A DNA stretch of 51,389 bases from Flavobacteriales bacterium (GCA_022428285.1 JAKMCX010000156.1:1-51389); one strand, 5' to 3'; positions 1 through 9,207 are shown, counted from the first letter of the stretch. Made by a program: numbers and translations. The notes: generated from the sequence alone by a model not told the origin.

Positions 1-2613
1 GGTGTTACACCGAACGGCATTCAGCCACCATTGTTTGGGACTTTCCCGAACCTCCAATACGATTCGTGGGTGACCATCGGTTTGTCATCCGCACCTGAGT
101 CCTCCATTGGTGAAGCTTCAGTGACCACGGTTCAGGGATCGTCCAATCCATGGGCGGCCAACTTTGACCCAGGCTTTGGCGCTGCAGGTGGAGACATTGT
201 GATCAACGACGCTGTGGGAGGCAGCTGGTTTGCATTGAACGGCGATGCCAATGGCATTGCGGCCAACAGCGATGACCAGCAGGTCCTCATAGCACAGCTC
301 ACCACCAGTGGTGACGTGGAAGGCAACTTCTACGTGCAGGTGTTCGAAAACGGCATTGGATCCAACGCCCTGTTCTTCAACTTCAACATTGGCGACGCTT
401 GTGTGGCTCCCGACGACGACTGCCTGTTCCCCGAGGACTTTTACGGCGTGGACTATGTGGACTGCGACGGCAACTGCCTCAACGATTCAGACGAAGACGG
501 CGTGTGTGACGAGGACGAGATCGGAGGATGTACAGATGAGATGGCTTTGAACTATGACTCTGGAGCTACAGACGACGATGGCACTTGTGCTTATCCTGCA
601 GCCAGTGTTTTTGACATCATTGAGGCGAGTGCAGCGCACACTGTGCTCGAGAGTTTGATCATTGCAGCTGGACTGGATGAAACCCTGACCAACGATGGTG
701 CTTGGACGGTCTTCGCACCCACGGATGCAGCCGTCGACGCTTTGCCAGATGCGATTGTCGACTATGTATTGTCCAACCCAGCTGCGCTGACAGAGGTGTT
801 GACCTATCACGTTGCAGCTGATTCTGTGACGAGCGACATGCTCAGCGATGGCCTCGCGGTTGAAATGCTCAACGGCCAGACCGCCACAATCTCCATCACC
901 GCTGATGGAATCTTCATCAACGATGCAGAAATCATCATTGCGGACTTGATTGCTGAGAACGGCGTGGTCCACGTCATCGACGCGGTCATTGTTCCTGCAA
1001 TTTCTGGCTGCACAGAATTGGTCTCTTGCAACTACAATCCCTTGGCTGCCACGGACGATGGATCTTGTGAAACAGAGAGCTGTACCGGTTGTTTGAACGA
1101 AATGGCCTGCAACTTCGACAGTACAGCCACCATCAATGATGCTCCGAGTTGTTTGTTCCCAGCGGACCTTTACGGTGTCGACTATGTGGACTGCGCAGGA
1201 GACTGTATCAGCGACATCGATGAAGACGGCATTTGTGATGAAGCAGAAGTGGATGGTTGCATTTATGAAGACGCCTGCAACTATGACGCCACAGCCACAG
1301 AAGACGATGGCAGTTGCGACTACGAAAGCTGCGCGGGTTGTACCGACGACATGGCATGCAACTACGATGAGACCGCCACCATCAATGATGGCTGCCTCTT
1401 CCCAGTAGACCTCTATGGTTCACCATACGTGGATTGTGATGGTGTCTGTCTCAATGATTCAGACCAAGATGGCATCTGTAATGAAGATGAGATTGTAGGT
1501 TGCTTGGATCAAGGTGCTTGCAACTACGACCCGAACGCCACGGATTACGATGTGACATTGTGTGATTACAGCTGCTTGGGTTGCACCGATGAAACCGCTG
1601 CGAACTTCGACCCGTCAGCGACCATTGACGATGAGAGTTGCCAATACTGCGCCCTGGCCATTGATTCAGCAGTGACTGTTGTTGATTTGCTCTGCGCTGG
1701 AGATGCCAATGGTAGCATTTCAATTGAAGGGTCTACTGGAGGATTTGGATCGGTGGTCTATGCTTTGGAAGGCGACCCGTTCCAAAACAACCTCACCTTT
1801 GATCAGCTCGCTGGAGGTTCTTACAAAGTGATCGCCATGGACTCCTTGATGTGCACAGACACATTGACTGCATTTGTGAACGAGCCTTCACCCATTGTGC
1901 TGCTCGCCTTCGCCACTGACCCATTGTGTAACGGCGGAACGGACGGAGCCATTTTGGCAACTGCAGAAGGCGGCACCGGTGACATCACCTATGAGTTGGG
2001 TGGAGAAACCAGCGCCGATGGCAACTTTGAAGGCTTGGACGCCGGTCCATACACCGTTGTCGCAACCGACGCCAATGGCTGTGAGACCGACATCGCTGCA
2101 GAGGTGGCCGATCCAGAAGCGATCGTCATCACCGTGGACGAAGCTACCGATCCTGACGGAGCACCAAACGGAGAGATTTCAGTTTCTGTAGAAGGTGGAA
2201 CAGGCGATCTGACTTTCGCTTGGGATGGCCCCAATGGCCCTTATGATACAGAGGACATTGCCGGACTCGAAGACGGAACCTATGCGTTGACCGTCACAGA
2301 CGAAAACGGTTGTTCCGAAGTAGAGGTGGTCACCTTGACCACCATCGGATTGACAGAAGTCACAGGAGCGCTGACTGTTTCATTCATGCCGAACCCCACA
2401 AATGGTCAGCTGATCATGGAGTTGGGACAAGCTGTGAACGACGCCATCCTCGAAGTCTTTGATGGCGCTGGACGCCGTGTCTTCCGCCAAGAGGCGCTGA
2501 GCATCGGAAGCCGCATGCCTTTGGACTTTGGAAGCTTGGCCGATGGAGTTTACCAAGTACGCATTACTGTGGAAGAAGCGACCGCTACCCAGCGTGTTGT
2601 GGTACGCCACTGA
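1..2613 (+). CDS. Secreted Cys-rich repeat protein with FAS1 and SprB-like repeats, T9SS-sorted (5' partial)
   Basis: The reading frame is open to base 1, so the true start and signal peptide lie outside the window; the ORF-track start at 31 is an internal TTG. Residue numbers count from 31. Residues about 1-125 are an unrecognised beta-rich segment. Then come Ca-binding-like loops of the type DSDEDGVCDEDE and modules of the form GCTD-x3-ACNYD-x3-AT-x-DDGSC. A fasciclin (FAS1) domain occupies about 190-325 (VFAPTDAAVDAL, then YHV, then GVVHVIDAVIVP). More Cys modules follow, then three SprB-like repeats (GGTGDITYEL, ANGCE), and a C-terminal T9SS type A domain (MPNPTNGQL, GRRVFRQ, LADGVYQVRI). 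The family knowledge predicts export across the outer membrane and attachment to the surface or release; an adhesion role is inference. Confidence 0.88.
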   Translation, partial: GVTPNGIQPPLFGTFPNLQYDSWVTIGLSSAPESSIGEASVTTVQGSSNPWAANFDPGFGAAGGDIVINDAVGGSWFALNGDANGIAANSDDQQVLIAQLTTSGDVEGNFYVQVFENGIGSNALFFNFNIGDACVAPDDDCLFPEDFYGVDYVDCDGNCLNDSDEDGVCDEDEIGGCTDEMALNYDSGATDDDGTCAYPAASVFDIIEASAAHTVLESLIIAAGLDETLTNDGAWTVFAPTDAAVDALPDAIVDYVLSNPAALTEVLTYHVAADSVTSDMLSDGLAVEMLNGQTATISITADGIFINDAEIIIADLIAENGVVHVIDAVIVPAISGCTELVSCNYNPLAATDDGSCETESCTGCLNEMACNFDSTATINDAPSCLFPADLYGVDYVDCAGDCISDIDEDGICDEAEVDGCIYEDACNYDATATEDDGSCDYESCAGCTDDMACNYDETATINDGCLFPVDLYGSPYVDCDGVCLNDSDQDGICNEDEIVGCLDQGACNYDPNATDYDVTLCDYSCLGCTDETAANFDPSATIDDESCQYCALAIDSAVTVVDLLCAGDANGSISIEGSTGGFGSVVYALEGDPFQNNLTFDQLAGGSYKVIAMDSLMCTDTLTAFVNEPSPIVLLAFATDPLCNGGTDGAILATAEGGTGDITYELGGETSADGNFEGLDAGPYTVVATDANGCETDIAAEVADPEAIVITVDEATDPDGAPNGEISVSVEGGTGDLTFAWDGPNGPYDTEDIAGLEDGTYALTVTDENGCSEVEVVTLTTIGLTEVTGALTVSFMPNPTNGQLIMELGQAVNDAILEVFDGAGRRVFRQEALSIGSRMPLDFGSLADGVYQVRITVEEATATQRVVVRH
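523..1650 (+). repeat. Cys-rich GCTD/ACNYD module array interrupted by FAS1
   Basis: About eight copies of a roughly 25-30 residue module with the pattern GC-x4-AxNYD-x3-AT-x-DDGSC occur in the first protein. One copy precedes the FAS1 domain and the others follow it. Some copies alternate with a spacer LFP-x-DLYGVDYVDC followed by an acidic loop DSDxDGxCDEDE. The copies differ at DNA level, so this is an old protein repeat and not a recent tandem duplication. Confidence 0.8.
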
Positions 2614-2636
2614 CCTCCGAACCTGCAAGTGATTGT

Positions 2637-2664
2637 AAAACGCCGGCCTTTGGGCCGGCGTTTT
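2637..2664 (+). terminator. Intrinsic terminator after the first repeat protein
   Basis: The stem AAAACGCCGGCC pairs exactly with GGCCGGCGTTTT around a four-base loop, 23 bases after the stop codon, and is followed by a T-rich run. The hairpin overlaps the ORF-track start at 2629 of the next gene, which argues for a downstream start for that gene. Confidence 0.88.
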
Positions 2665-2748
2665 CATTTTAATAACCCGCAAAGAATGCGGAAATTGGAC
2701 ATGATGAGTATCCCATCCATTCTACCCGGCACCTTCACGAAACTGAAC

Positions 2749-5319
2749 ATGAGCCGCGCCCTCGTTCTTCCCTTTTTTCTCCTCTTTATACAAGGAGCCC
2801 AAGCTCAATCTTGCGCTCCGCAGGATACCGTGGGCATTCAGCTGTTTTTGGGAGCGGATACGGTTTCTCTGCAGCTTCAAGTCGACACTTCCGCCACCAT
2901 GGGGTTTGATGTCGGGGTGGACAGCCTTTGCGGGCCCGACAGCATTTCGCCTTGGGCTTGTTTGTCTCTGGACACGACTTACACCGTGGCTTCCATTCCG
3001 CCCAACGGCGAGGCCACCTTGGAGTTTGACATTTTGGTTCAAGCCGACACTTCGGCGCCCGTGGTCATGTTCGACTTAGGGGAGTGGCCGCTGTTGTCGG
3101 CATCGGCATGGTGGACAGCAGGTGGGGACACAACGGAGGTGGACCTCTTGATGGAGTCTACGTTCACCCTTGCCGCTGATTCAGCGGTCACCATTGTGCA
3201 CTGCACGTGGACGCCGAATTGCGCGGTTTTTGGCTGCATGGACACAGAGGCCTGCAATTATGATGAATCAGCTACCGAAGACGACGGTTCATGTGAGTAT
3301 CCCTTTTTCTGTTTTGACTGTGATGGCGGATGCCTTTGCGATGAAGACGAAGACGGGGTCTGCGACCCCTTCGAGTTTCCCGGCTGCACCGATCCAGAGG
3401 CCTGCAATTTTGCGCCGGTTTACACAGAAGAAGATGGCAGCTGCTTTTATGCGCAACCAGGGTTTGACTGTGCGGGATTCTGTCTGCCTATGGTCAACGA
3501 TGAATGCGGGTTTGCCGATCCCATCGCCTGTGGCCAAATCGTTTCGGCCTCTACGGTATGTGCGGACACGACCGAGAGCGATTTCTGTGACCAGTACAAC
3601 ATTGGTCAGTACTACCACGGTGGGCTGTGGTACACCATCATGGGCACGGGAGACACCCTCAGGGCAACGATGTGCTTCGAGGATACCGAATACGACACCT
3701 ATTTGAGCGTCTATGATGGCGACTGTGGCAACCTCGATTGCATCGCGGGCAACGACGACCAAGACGAAACGAATTTCTTCGCGGAGCCTTGCTTCGAGAA
3801 TTTCTTGTCCTCTTCGGTGAATTGGGAAAGCGAAGAAGGAGTGGAGTACTTCCTGCATGTGAGCGGATCCAATGCGGTGACGCCTGCGGTGGGCGGTTTT
3901 GATTTCGTGCTTGTTTGCGACGGGGTCGAAGTAGGAGCGTGTTTGGATTCTCTCGCCTGCAACTTCAATCCTTTTGGCACCTTCGAAGATGGATCGTGCG
4001 ACTATACAACTTGCGCAGGTTGCGGACTCCCTGCCTCGTGCAACTTTGACAGCACAGCCGTGATCAACGATTTGACGCTGTGTGATTTCAGTTGTTACGG
4101 TTGCACCGACATCACGGCGTGCAATTTCAACCCTGATGCTACGATTGAAAGTGGCCTGTGTGAGTACACATCTTGCGCGGGTTGTTTGGATCCCGAAGCA
4201 TGCAACTTCGACGTCAACGCTACGATTGACGGAGAGAATTGCGAATTCACATCCTGCGTGGGGTGCACGGATCCAAGCGCATCCAACTACAATCCCGGCG
4301 CCACTGAGGAAGATGGAAGCTGCACCTATTGCGATTTGGTGTTGTCACCACCAGAGGTCACCAATGAGTCTTGTTTTCAAACCGGTGATGGGGCCGCCAT
4401 TGTGGCCGTGGATTCGGCTTTGACCGATTCAGTCTTATTTGGGCTGACGGCCCCAGGATTCGCAGAATCGGGTCTTTGGACCGGGGGGACCTTTGCGAAC
4501 CTGCCTCCAGGCGATTATTTGCTCGAGGTATTTGATGGCGATTCTTCTTGCAGTGCAGTGGAGGTCTTCACCATTGATGCGGCTCCGGACCCCGCCTTGT
4601 TCTTGGTGGCATCTTCACCGGCATGCGCCGAAGGAAATGATGGGAGTGTCTCGGCATTTGTGGCCGGGAACGTCATGGCGACGTCGTATCAATTGAATGG
4701 AGATCCGGCCAGCATCGATGGCAATTTCCTCGGCTTGTTCGCGGGCGAATATTTCGTGGACGTGACCGTACTGACCACAGGCGGATTTACTTGTACCGAT
4801 ACCGCCAGCATTGTTGTGGTCGATCCCGAAGGCATGGTCGTGACCATCGATGAAATCGGCGGAGCCAATCCAGGAGAAGAAAACGGGGAGGTTTCCGTCA
4901 CCGTGACCGGTGGGGTGGAGCCCTACACCTTTGAATGGACAGGCCCAACTGGATCTACTGGTGCAGAAGATCCCGACGATCTCGGATCAGGGGATTGGAC
5001 CTTGGAAGTGACCGGTGATGACGGCTGTTCTACCACGGTGGTGGTGTCTGTACCTGTGGGCATCAAAGAGTGGAGAAGCCCGCGGTTTGCCGTGGTGCCC
5101 AACCCCACCCGAGACGCCTACAAGGTGCAGTTTGCGCGGCCATTCCAAGGCGTCCTTGAATTGACCGATGTCGCGGGCCGTCGATTGGACCTCCAGATTG
5201 TGGAGTCCAGCATCGTGCACGGCACGCTGTCGGGAAGACCAGCGGGTGTCTACCTGCTGAGGGCCATGGACCAGCAGGGCAGTGGCGCTGTAATCCGCTT
5301 GGTCAAGCAGGGCGAATAA
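2749..5319 (+). CDS. Secreted Cys-rich repeat protein with T9SS sorting domain
   Basis: The start at 2749 is chosen because it opens a clean signal peptide (MSRALVLPFFLLFIQGAQA-Q) and lies after the terminator; an alternative ATG is at 2701. The protein is 856 residues. A unique N-terminal region is followed by GC-x-D-x-EACNYD modules and a Ca-binding-like loop (DEDEDGVCDP). About residues 250-395 resemble a pre-peptidase C-terminal-like beta domain (GGLWYTI, TYLSVYDG, YFLHVSG). Six further Cys modules, SprB-like repeats (GGVEPYTFEW, DDGCS) and a T9SS type A tail (VPNPTRDAYKV, GRRLDL, PAGVYLLRA) complete it. It is a paralogue in architecture of the protein before it and is probably expressed separately because a terminator separates them. 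The ligand is unknown. Confidence 0.85.
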   Translation: MSRALVLPFFLLFIQGAQAQSCAPQDTVGIQLFLGADTVSLQLQVDTSATMGFDVGVDSLCGPDSISPWACLSLDTTYTVASIPPNGEATLEFDILVQADTSAPVVMFDLGEWPLLSASAWWTAGGDTTEVDLLMESTFTLAADSAVTIVHCTWTPNCAVFGCMDTEACNYDESATEDDGSCEYPFFCFDCDGGCLCDEDEDGVCDPFEFPGCTDPEACNFAPVYTEEDGSCFYAQPGFDCAGFCLPMVNDECGFADPIACGQIVSASTVCADTTESDFCDQYNIGQYYHGGLWYTIMGTGDTLRATMCFEDTEYDTYLSVYDGDCGNLDCIAGNDDQDETNFFAEPCFENFLSSSVNWESEEGVEYFLHVSGSNAVTPAVGGFDFVLVCDGVEVGACLDSLACNFNPFGTFEDGSCDYTTCAGCGLPASCNFDSTAVINDLTLCDFSCYGCTDITACNFNPDATIESGLCEYTSCAGCLDPEACNFDVNATIDGENCEFTSCVGCTDPSASNYNPGATEEDGSCTYCDLVLSPPEVTNESCFQTGDGAAIVAVDSALTDSVLFGLTAPGFAESGLWTGGTFANLPPGDYLLEVFDGDSSCSAVEVFTIDAAPDPALFLVASSPACAEGNDGSVSAFVAGNVMATSYQLNGDPASIDGNFLGLFAGEYFVDVTVLTTGGFTCTDTASIVVVDPEGMVVTIDEIGGANPGEENGEVSVTVTGGVEPYTFEWTGPTGSTGAEDPDDLGSGDWTLEVTGDDGCSTTVVVSVPVGIKEWRSPRFAVVPNPTRDAYKVQFARPFQGVLELTDVAGRRLDLQIVESSIVHGTLSGRPAGVYLLRAMDQQGSGAVIRLVKQGE
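3232..4335 (+). repeat. Cys-rich GCTD/ACNYD module array
   Basis: Two copies lie before, and about six after, the PPC-like domain of the second repeat protein (for example GCTDPEACNF, GCTDITACNF, GCTDPSASNY, each ending in DGSC or similar). The module is the same as in the first protein and in the LamG protein at the other end of the window. Confidence 0.78.
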
Positions 5320-5328
5320 AGCAGGGCC

Positions 5329-6675
5329 TCAGAGATCGGATGCCTTGTATTCCCGTTCCCAAATGACCGCCCCTTGGGCGTCATGGGTGCGGATGGTCAT
5401 AATGCGTTCCTTTCGCAAACCGGTCACTTCGAGGGTTCCGAAGTTGCGCGTTCCGACCATGGTCCCTGGCACACGCCGTGTGTTGGGTTCCTCGCTGTGA
5501 TCATAAGTGCCGCTGGTCAAAGCGCTGCACGTAAAGTCGATGACCTTTTTGCCATTCGGCCCCTCCAATTCGGTAAGCTCTGAATTGTGACGGTCACCCG
5601 AGAGGAAAACGACACCGCGGATGTCTTCTTGAGCAATGCGGTCCAAAATGCCATCCCGCTCCTCGGGATACAATGCCATGTTTTCGTAGCCTGCGAAATC
5701 CGACAGGAACTGGCCGCCAACTGCGATGACTTTGAACGGGGCGCGGCTGTATTGCAGGGCTTGGATGAGCCAGTCCACCTGCTCTGGGCCCAACACTTGT
5801 GAGGGCTGGGTCACATTGTCATGGTTGACGCGAAAAGAGCGGTTGTCGAGCAAGAAAAAGTCGACGTCGTGGTACTTAAAGGTGGTCGTGATCCCTTGGT
5901 GCTGCATGTCAGGAAGTCCCTGTGAAGGGTTGGCCCAGAATTCACCAAACGTTTGGGCTGCCCAGTCTTTGTGGACCCAGCTTCCATCGGAATTGTCCGG
6001 ACCGTAATCGTGGTCGTCCCACATGGCATAATGGGGGCAAGTGCCGAGCAACTTTTGCAGTTCAGGCAAGCGCCGCAGATGGCTGTACCGGTGCTGCATT
6101 CCCGAGCGTGAGTAAAAGTCCACCTCTCGGAAATAGACGTTGTCACCCAGCCAAAGCATCAGATCGGGATCAAGCGCAGCAATGCCATCAAAAATTTCAT
6201 ATCCTCCACCATATGGGCGGCCGGGGCGGTCAAATTCCGGCTCATTGATGAATGCACAAGACCCTAAGGCCACAGTGAATGGAGGCGGATCAAACCGGTA
6301 TTGCCACAAGGGCTGGGTGGTGAAGCGCTGAAGCAAGGTGTCAATTCCTTGGACCACGCGCTCGCCATCCACCAGCACTTGAAAGCGATAATCGGTTCCC
6401 GGCTGCAGGTCGCCAAGGTCAAACGTGGCGGTGTTGGCCTGGGCCTTCGAAACCACCTGTTCGGCCGCCAACGTGACTTCAGTGGGTGCATTTCCCATGG
6501 AGTCCGCCCAGCAGACGATGGTCGCAGTCGCTGGGGCTTGGGTCTGAATCCAGATCCTCGCGTCCCGCAATCCCACATGTCCGACCATGGGCTGACACGT
6601 CAATTGGGCAGCACAAGGCGCCGTCAAGGACAACAGAAAAAAGGAGAGGAGCAACTGAGGGGCGATACACTTCAT
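5329..6675 (-). CDS. PhoD-like alkaline phosphatase / phosphodiesterase
   Basis: The start at 6675 is chosen because MKCIAPQLLLSFFLLSLTAPCAAQ is a good signal peptide; the longer ORF only adds a polar stretch. The mature protein begins with a fibronectin-like N-terminal segment (GHVGLRDARIWIQT) and then shows the PhoD metallophosphatase core: VALGSCAF, LWLGDNVYFREVD, MWDDHDYGPDNSD and FLSGDRHNSEL, the expected metal-binding motifs. PhoD enzymes are exported Ca/Fe-dependent phosphodiesterases or phosphomonoesterases that release phosphate outside the cytoplasm. At about 448 residues it has usual family length. It is convergent with the preceding repeat protein, with only 9 bases between the stops. 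The exact substrate is not readable from sequence. Confidence 0.88.
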   Translation of the reverse strand: MKCIAPQLLLSFFLLSLTAPCAAQLTCQPMVGHVGLRDARIWIQTQAPATATIVCWADSMGNAPTEVTLAAEQVVSKAQANTATFDLGDLQPGTDYRFQVLVDGERVVQGIDTLLQRFTTQPLWQYRFDPPPFTVALGSCAFINEPEFDRPGRPYGGGYEIFDGIAALDPDLMLWLGDNVYFREVDFYSRSGMQHRYSHLRRLPELQKLLGTCPHYAMWDDHDYGPDNSDGSWVHKDWAAQTFGEFWANPSQGLPDMQHQGITTTFKYHDVDFFLLDNRSFRVNHDNVTQPSQVLGPEQVDWLIQALQYSRAPFKVIAVGGQFLSDFAGYENMALYPEERDGILDRIAQEDIRGVVFLSGDRHNSELTELEGPNGKKVIDFTCSALTSGTYDHSEEPNTRRVPGTMVGTRNFGTLEVTGLRKERIMTIRTHDAQGAVIWEREYKASDL

Positions 6676-6756
6676 GAGAAAGGGTTGGCCCCGAAGTTCG
6701 GAACCAACCCTCAAATGCGTAGAGCAGGAAAATAAAACAGCAGATTGATAGAAGAA

Positions 6757-6975
6757 TCAGTCGATGGTGTAATCCACGCCCTCAATGGCGGGGCCTACTT
6801 TCACCATGTATTGGATGCCGGCCATCTCCACACGGATCATTTTGTAGACTTCTTTGCTCGTGGGCAATCGAAGGTTAAATGTCAAGCCATCGAATCCGTC
6901 GGGATAACGGGACTTGATCAGGGAGCGGATGGGTTGGTCGAGCTTCTCATAGCTCACAATGCGTCGGTTGGACAT
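6757..6975 (-). CDS. Small conserved protein of unknown function
   Basis: This 72-residue protein starts MSNRRIVSYEKLDQ and ends GIQYMVKVGPAIEGVDYTID. The ORF track gives a longer frame reaching 7197, but that would overlap the divergent dioxygenase-like gene, and its extra part reads as non-coding. The pattern RIVSYEKL, then a KxRYPDGFD segment, then a C-terminal YxVKV...ID tail resembles small cytoplasmic proteins I recall from many Flavobacteriia genomes, with no known role. There is no signal peptide, membrane segment or Cys cluster. It lies 81 bases upstream of the PhoD-like gene on the same strand and could be co-transcribed with it. Confidence 0.65.
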   Translation of the reverse strand: MSNRRIVSYEKLDQPIRSLIKSRYPDGFDGLTFNLRLPTSKEVYKMIRVEMAGIQYMVKVGPAIEGVDYTID

Positions 6976-7105
6976 AGGGCAACAGTTTGGAATCGACTTC
7001 GGATACTGTCTCGGATTCCAAAAGGTTTCATCCCACCTCAATTGTCCCCATTCCTGAAGGATGCACTTCTGGGCAGTCGTATATTCACTTTGCAAACCAA
7101 AGGCC

Positions 7106-8494
7106 ATGCGCGACCTGATTGACCAAATCCGCAAAAACACCCCAGCAGGCTTTGATTTCGAGTGGCTCGGGAAGTTCGTCAGGAACATTGATTGCACTTC
7201 CTTGGACCTGACGGGATTGGTCCCGGAATTCGATGCGAATTCGGGGAATTATGCGCGGAATATTTTGCTGATGGAGCCTTTTGAGGTGGTCATTTTGCAC
7301 TGGCCTCCTGGCGTGGAGAGTGCCATCCATCACCACGAAGGCTTTTGGGGATATGTGCTGTGTGTCGAAGGGGAAGTAGAAAATGTGGAGTACACCTTCG
7401 ATGCGGAAACGCAAGAATTGAGAGAACGCAGCGCCCTGTGCGTCAAGGCCGGCGGCGTCTTGCCAGAGCCAGATGGCACCATTCACAAAATTGTGAACCC
7501 CAGTTCAGACCAGCCTTTGGTTACCGTGCATTTTTATGCGCCAGCCCTGGAGGACCTGGACGGTATGGTGCTCTACGATGCCGAACGCTGTTGGCGTGGA
7601 GAGTTGAATGAGAAAGCCACGACAGCTTCCTTCAATCAAGACGAGCAAGGGTTTCGAAGTTTGCAAAAGGACGCGTTTTCATTTGTCCCCCTCAATGCGA
7701 CGCCAGGCAATGAGACCCACAGGCTGTACCCCCTGATCCCCAAGCCATCCAATGGGGAGATTTTGGATTCCATTTCCCGGTATTATGCCGAGCAGGCCGC
7801 GAGCTACGACGACCTCGATGGTGCCAGCATGAAGCGCAGCCGTTACACCGCAAGGATCGACGAAATCTTGGCGGCAGACCTGAAAGAGATTCAGCCAGAG
7901 CGTGTCTTGCACATTGCTTGTGGAACTGGACGCCGCGCGTTGGGGATTCGAGATGCTTCACAGGTAAATTACACCGTGGAAGGGGTCGACATCAGTGCAT
8001 CTATGGTCGAGCAAGCCCGTCAGCGGGGTGTTCAAGCCCGCATTGGTGTGTGGAATGAATGTGGGGCAGACAGGGGTGCCTACGATGCTGTGACTTTCCT
8101 CTATGCGTTTGGACACATTCCATCAGAAAAGGAGCGCAGAGAGAGTTTGGACAAGGTGTTTTCGGCCTTGAAACCAGGAGGGCGTTTTTATTTCGATGTG
8201 TTCAACTTGGACAATGCCAACGAGTGGGGGCCCGAAGCCCTCCGAACTTTTAAGGAACTGAAGCTGAGTGAGGAAGGGTATGAGCAGGGTGACTTGTTCT
8301 ACAAACGTCACAACGGCACTTCGGTGTCATTTCTGCATTATTTCACCCAAGATGGGATCACAGATATGGTCGAAGCCTGCGGATTTGATATTTCGGGAAT
8401 TCACCGGATTGGGTATGTAGAAAAGTGTGGGAAGTCACTGGCCCTCGGAGAAGAGGGAGGCAACTTCTTGATCATCGCAGAAAAACCCCATTGA
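7106..8494 (+). CDS. Cysteine-dioxygenase-like cupin fused to SAM-dependent methyltransferase
   Basis: The start at 7106 (MRDLIDQIRK) is preferred over the track start at 7061 because the upstream codons do not look like coding sequence. The protein is 462 residues. Residues about 1-175 match the type I cysteine dioxygenase fold: the metal-binding stretch HHHEGFWGYVLCVEG and a later HKIVNPSSDQPLVTVHFYAP, giving the three-His site. After a linker, residues about 215-460 are a class I methyltransferase: motif I VLHIACGTGRRAL, the acidic VEGVDIS, and FLYAFGHIP and LKPGGRFYFDVF. The combination suggests an enzyme that oxidises a small thiol and methylates it or a related compound, by analogy with OvoA, but this is inference. 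No Cys-Tyr cofactor pair can be assigned by eye. Confidence 0.78.
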   Translation: MRDLIDQIRKNTPAGFDFEWLGKFVRNIDCTSLDLTGLVPEFDANSGNYARNILLMEPFEVVILHWPPGVESAIHHHEGFWGYVLCVEGEVENVEYTFDAETQELRERSALCVKAGGVLPEPDGTIHKIVNPSSDQPLVTVHFYAPALEDLDGMVLYDAERCWRGELNEKATTASFNQDEQGFRSLQKDAFSFVPLNATPGNETHRLYPLIPKPSNGEILDSISRYYAEQAASYDDLDGASMKRSRYTARIDEILAADLKEIQPERVLHIACGTGRRALGIRDASQVNYTVEGVDISASMVEQARQRGVQARIGVWNECGADRGAYDAVTFLYAFGHIPSEKERRESLDKVFSALKPGGRFYFDVFNLDNANEWGPEALRTFKELKLSEEGYEQGDLFYKRHNGTSVSFLHYFTQDGITDMVEACGFDISGIHRIGYVEKCGKSLALGEEGGNFLIIAEKPH

Positions 8495-8528
8495 CAAAAC
8501 AACCTTGGCCCAAAGCAGTTGGATTGAC

Positions 8529-9170
8529 ATGACGGATTTCGAGGACAGAAAAGCATACGACAAAGGCAGCCTGCAGGATTTGGAGCAATCCGATGTCATC
8601 GGGCTTTTAACGGAGTGGCTTCAACAGGCCAAGGCTTCTGATCCCACAGATTACAATGCCATGACGTTGTCGACTGTGGGCCATGACGGCCACCCCAACG
8701 CCCGCATCGTGTTGCTGCGTTCACTTGAGGAAAATGAGAAGGGCTGGTCTGTGGCCTTTTACACCAACTACAGGAGCACAAAAGGACAAGAGTTGACGGC
8801 CCATCCTCATGCCGCTGCCACGTTTTTTTGGAGTGCGCTTGAGCGGCAGCTTCGAATCAGGGGCAGGGTGGTCCAGATGACGCCCGCCGAATCAGACCGC
8901 TATTTCGCGTCCCGACCTCGGGAAAGTCAAATTGGAGCATGGGCATCGTCCCAAAGCGAGAAGGTGGAGAGCCGCGCAGCCCTGCAAACTTTGTGGGATG
9001 AGCAGAACAAGGCGCACAAAGAAGATGTGCCGCGCCCGCCCCACTGGGGAGGTTTTCTGCTGCACATCGAGCAGATCGAATTTTGGCAAGGCCGTCCCGG
9101 AAGGATGCACGATCGGATCAGCGCCCAGCTTCTTGGCCAAGGGTGGCAAATCAGCCGGTTACAACCCTGA
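8529..9170 (+). CDS. pdxH: Pyridoxamine 5'-phosphate oxidase
   Basis: PdxH oxidises pyridoxine or pyridoxamine 5'-phosphate to PLP using FMN. The start at 8529 (MTDFEDRKAYDKG) gives 213 residues, the normal family length; the track start at 8505 is a TTG. Typical segments are present: AMTLSTVGHDGHPNARIVLL, FYTNYRSTKG, AATFFWSALERQLRIRG (FMN binding), the SRPRESQIGAWASSQS motif and the C-terminal EFWQGRPGRMHDR. It follows the dioxygenase-like fusion gene by 34 bases in the same direction, so the two are probably co-transcribed; CDO-like enzymes do not use PLP, so a direct functional link is not shown. Confidence 0.95.
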   Translation: MTDFEDRKAYDKGSLQDLEQSDVIGLLTEWLQQAKASDPTDYNAMTLSTVGHDGHPNARIVLLRSLEENEKGWSVAFYTNYRSTKGQELTAHPHAAATFFWSALERQLRIRGRVVQMTPAESDRYFASRPRESQIGAWASSQSEKVESRAALQTLWDEQNKAHKEDVPRPPHWGGFLLHIEQIEFWQGRPGRMHDRISAQLLGQGWQISRLQP

Positions 9171-9207
9171 ACAGTTCTTGATTGCTGTGTTGCTGTAAAG
9201 GCCGCAA

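Noticed and set aside
3289-3858. 189-residue minus-strand ORF inside the second repeat protein
   Set aside because: Antisense to strongly patterned Cys-module coding sequence; no domain seen.
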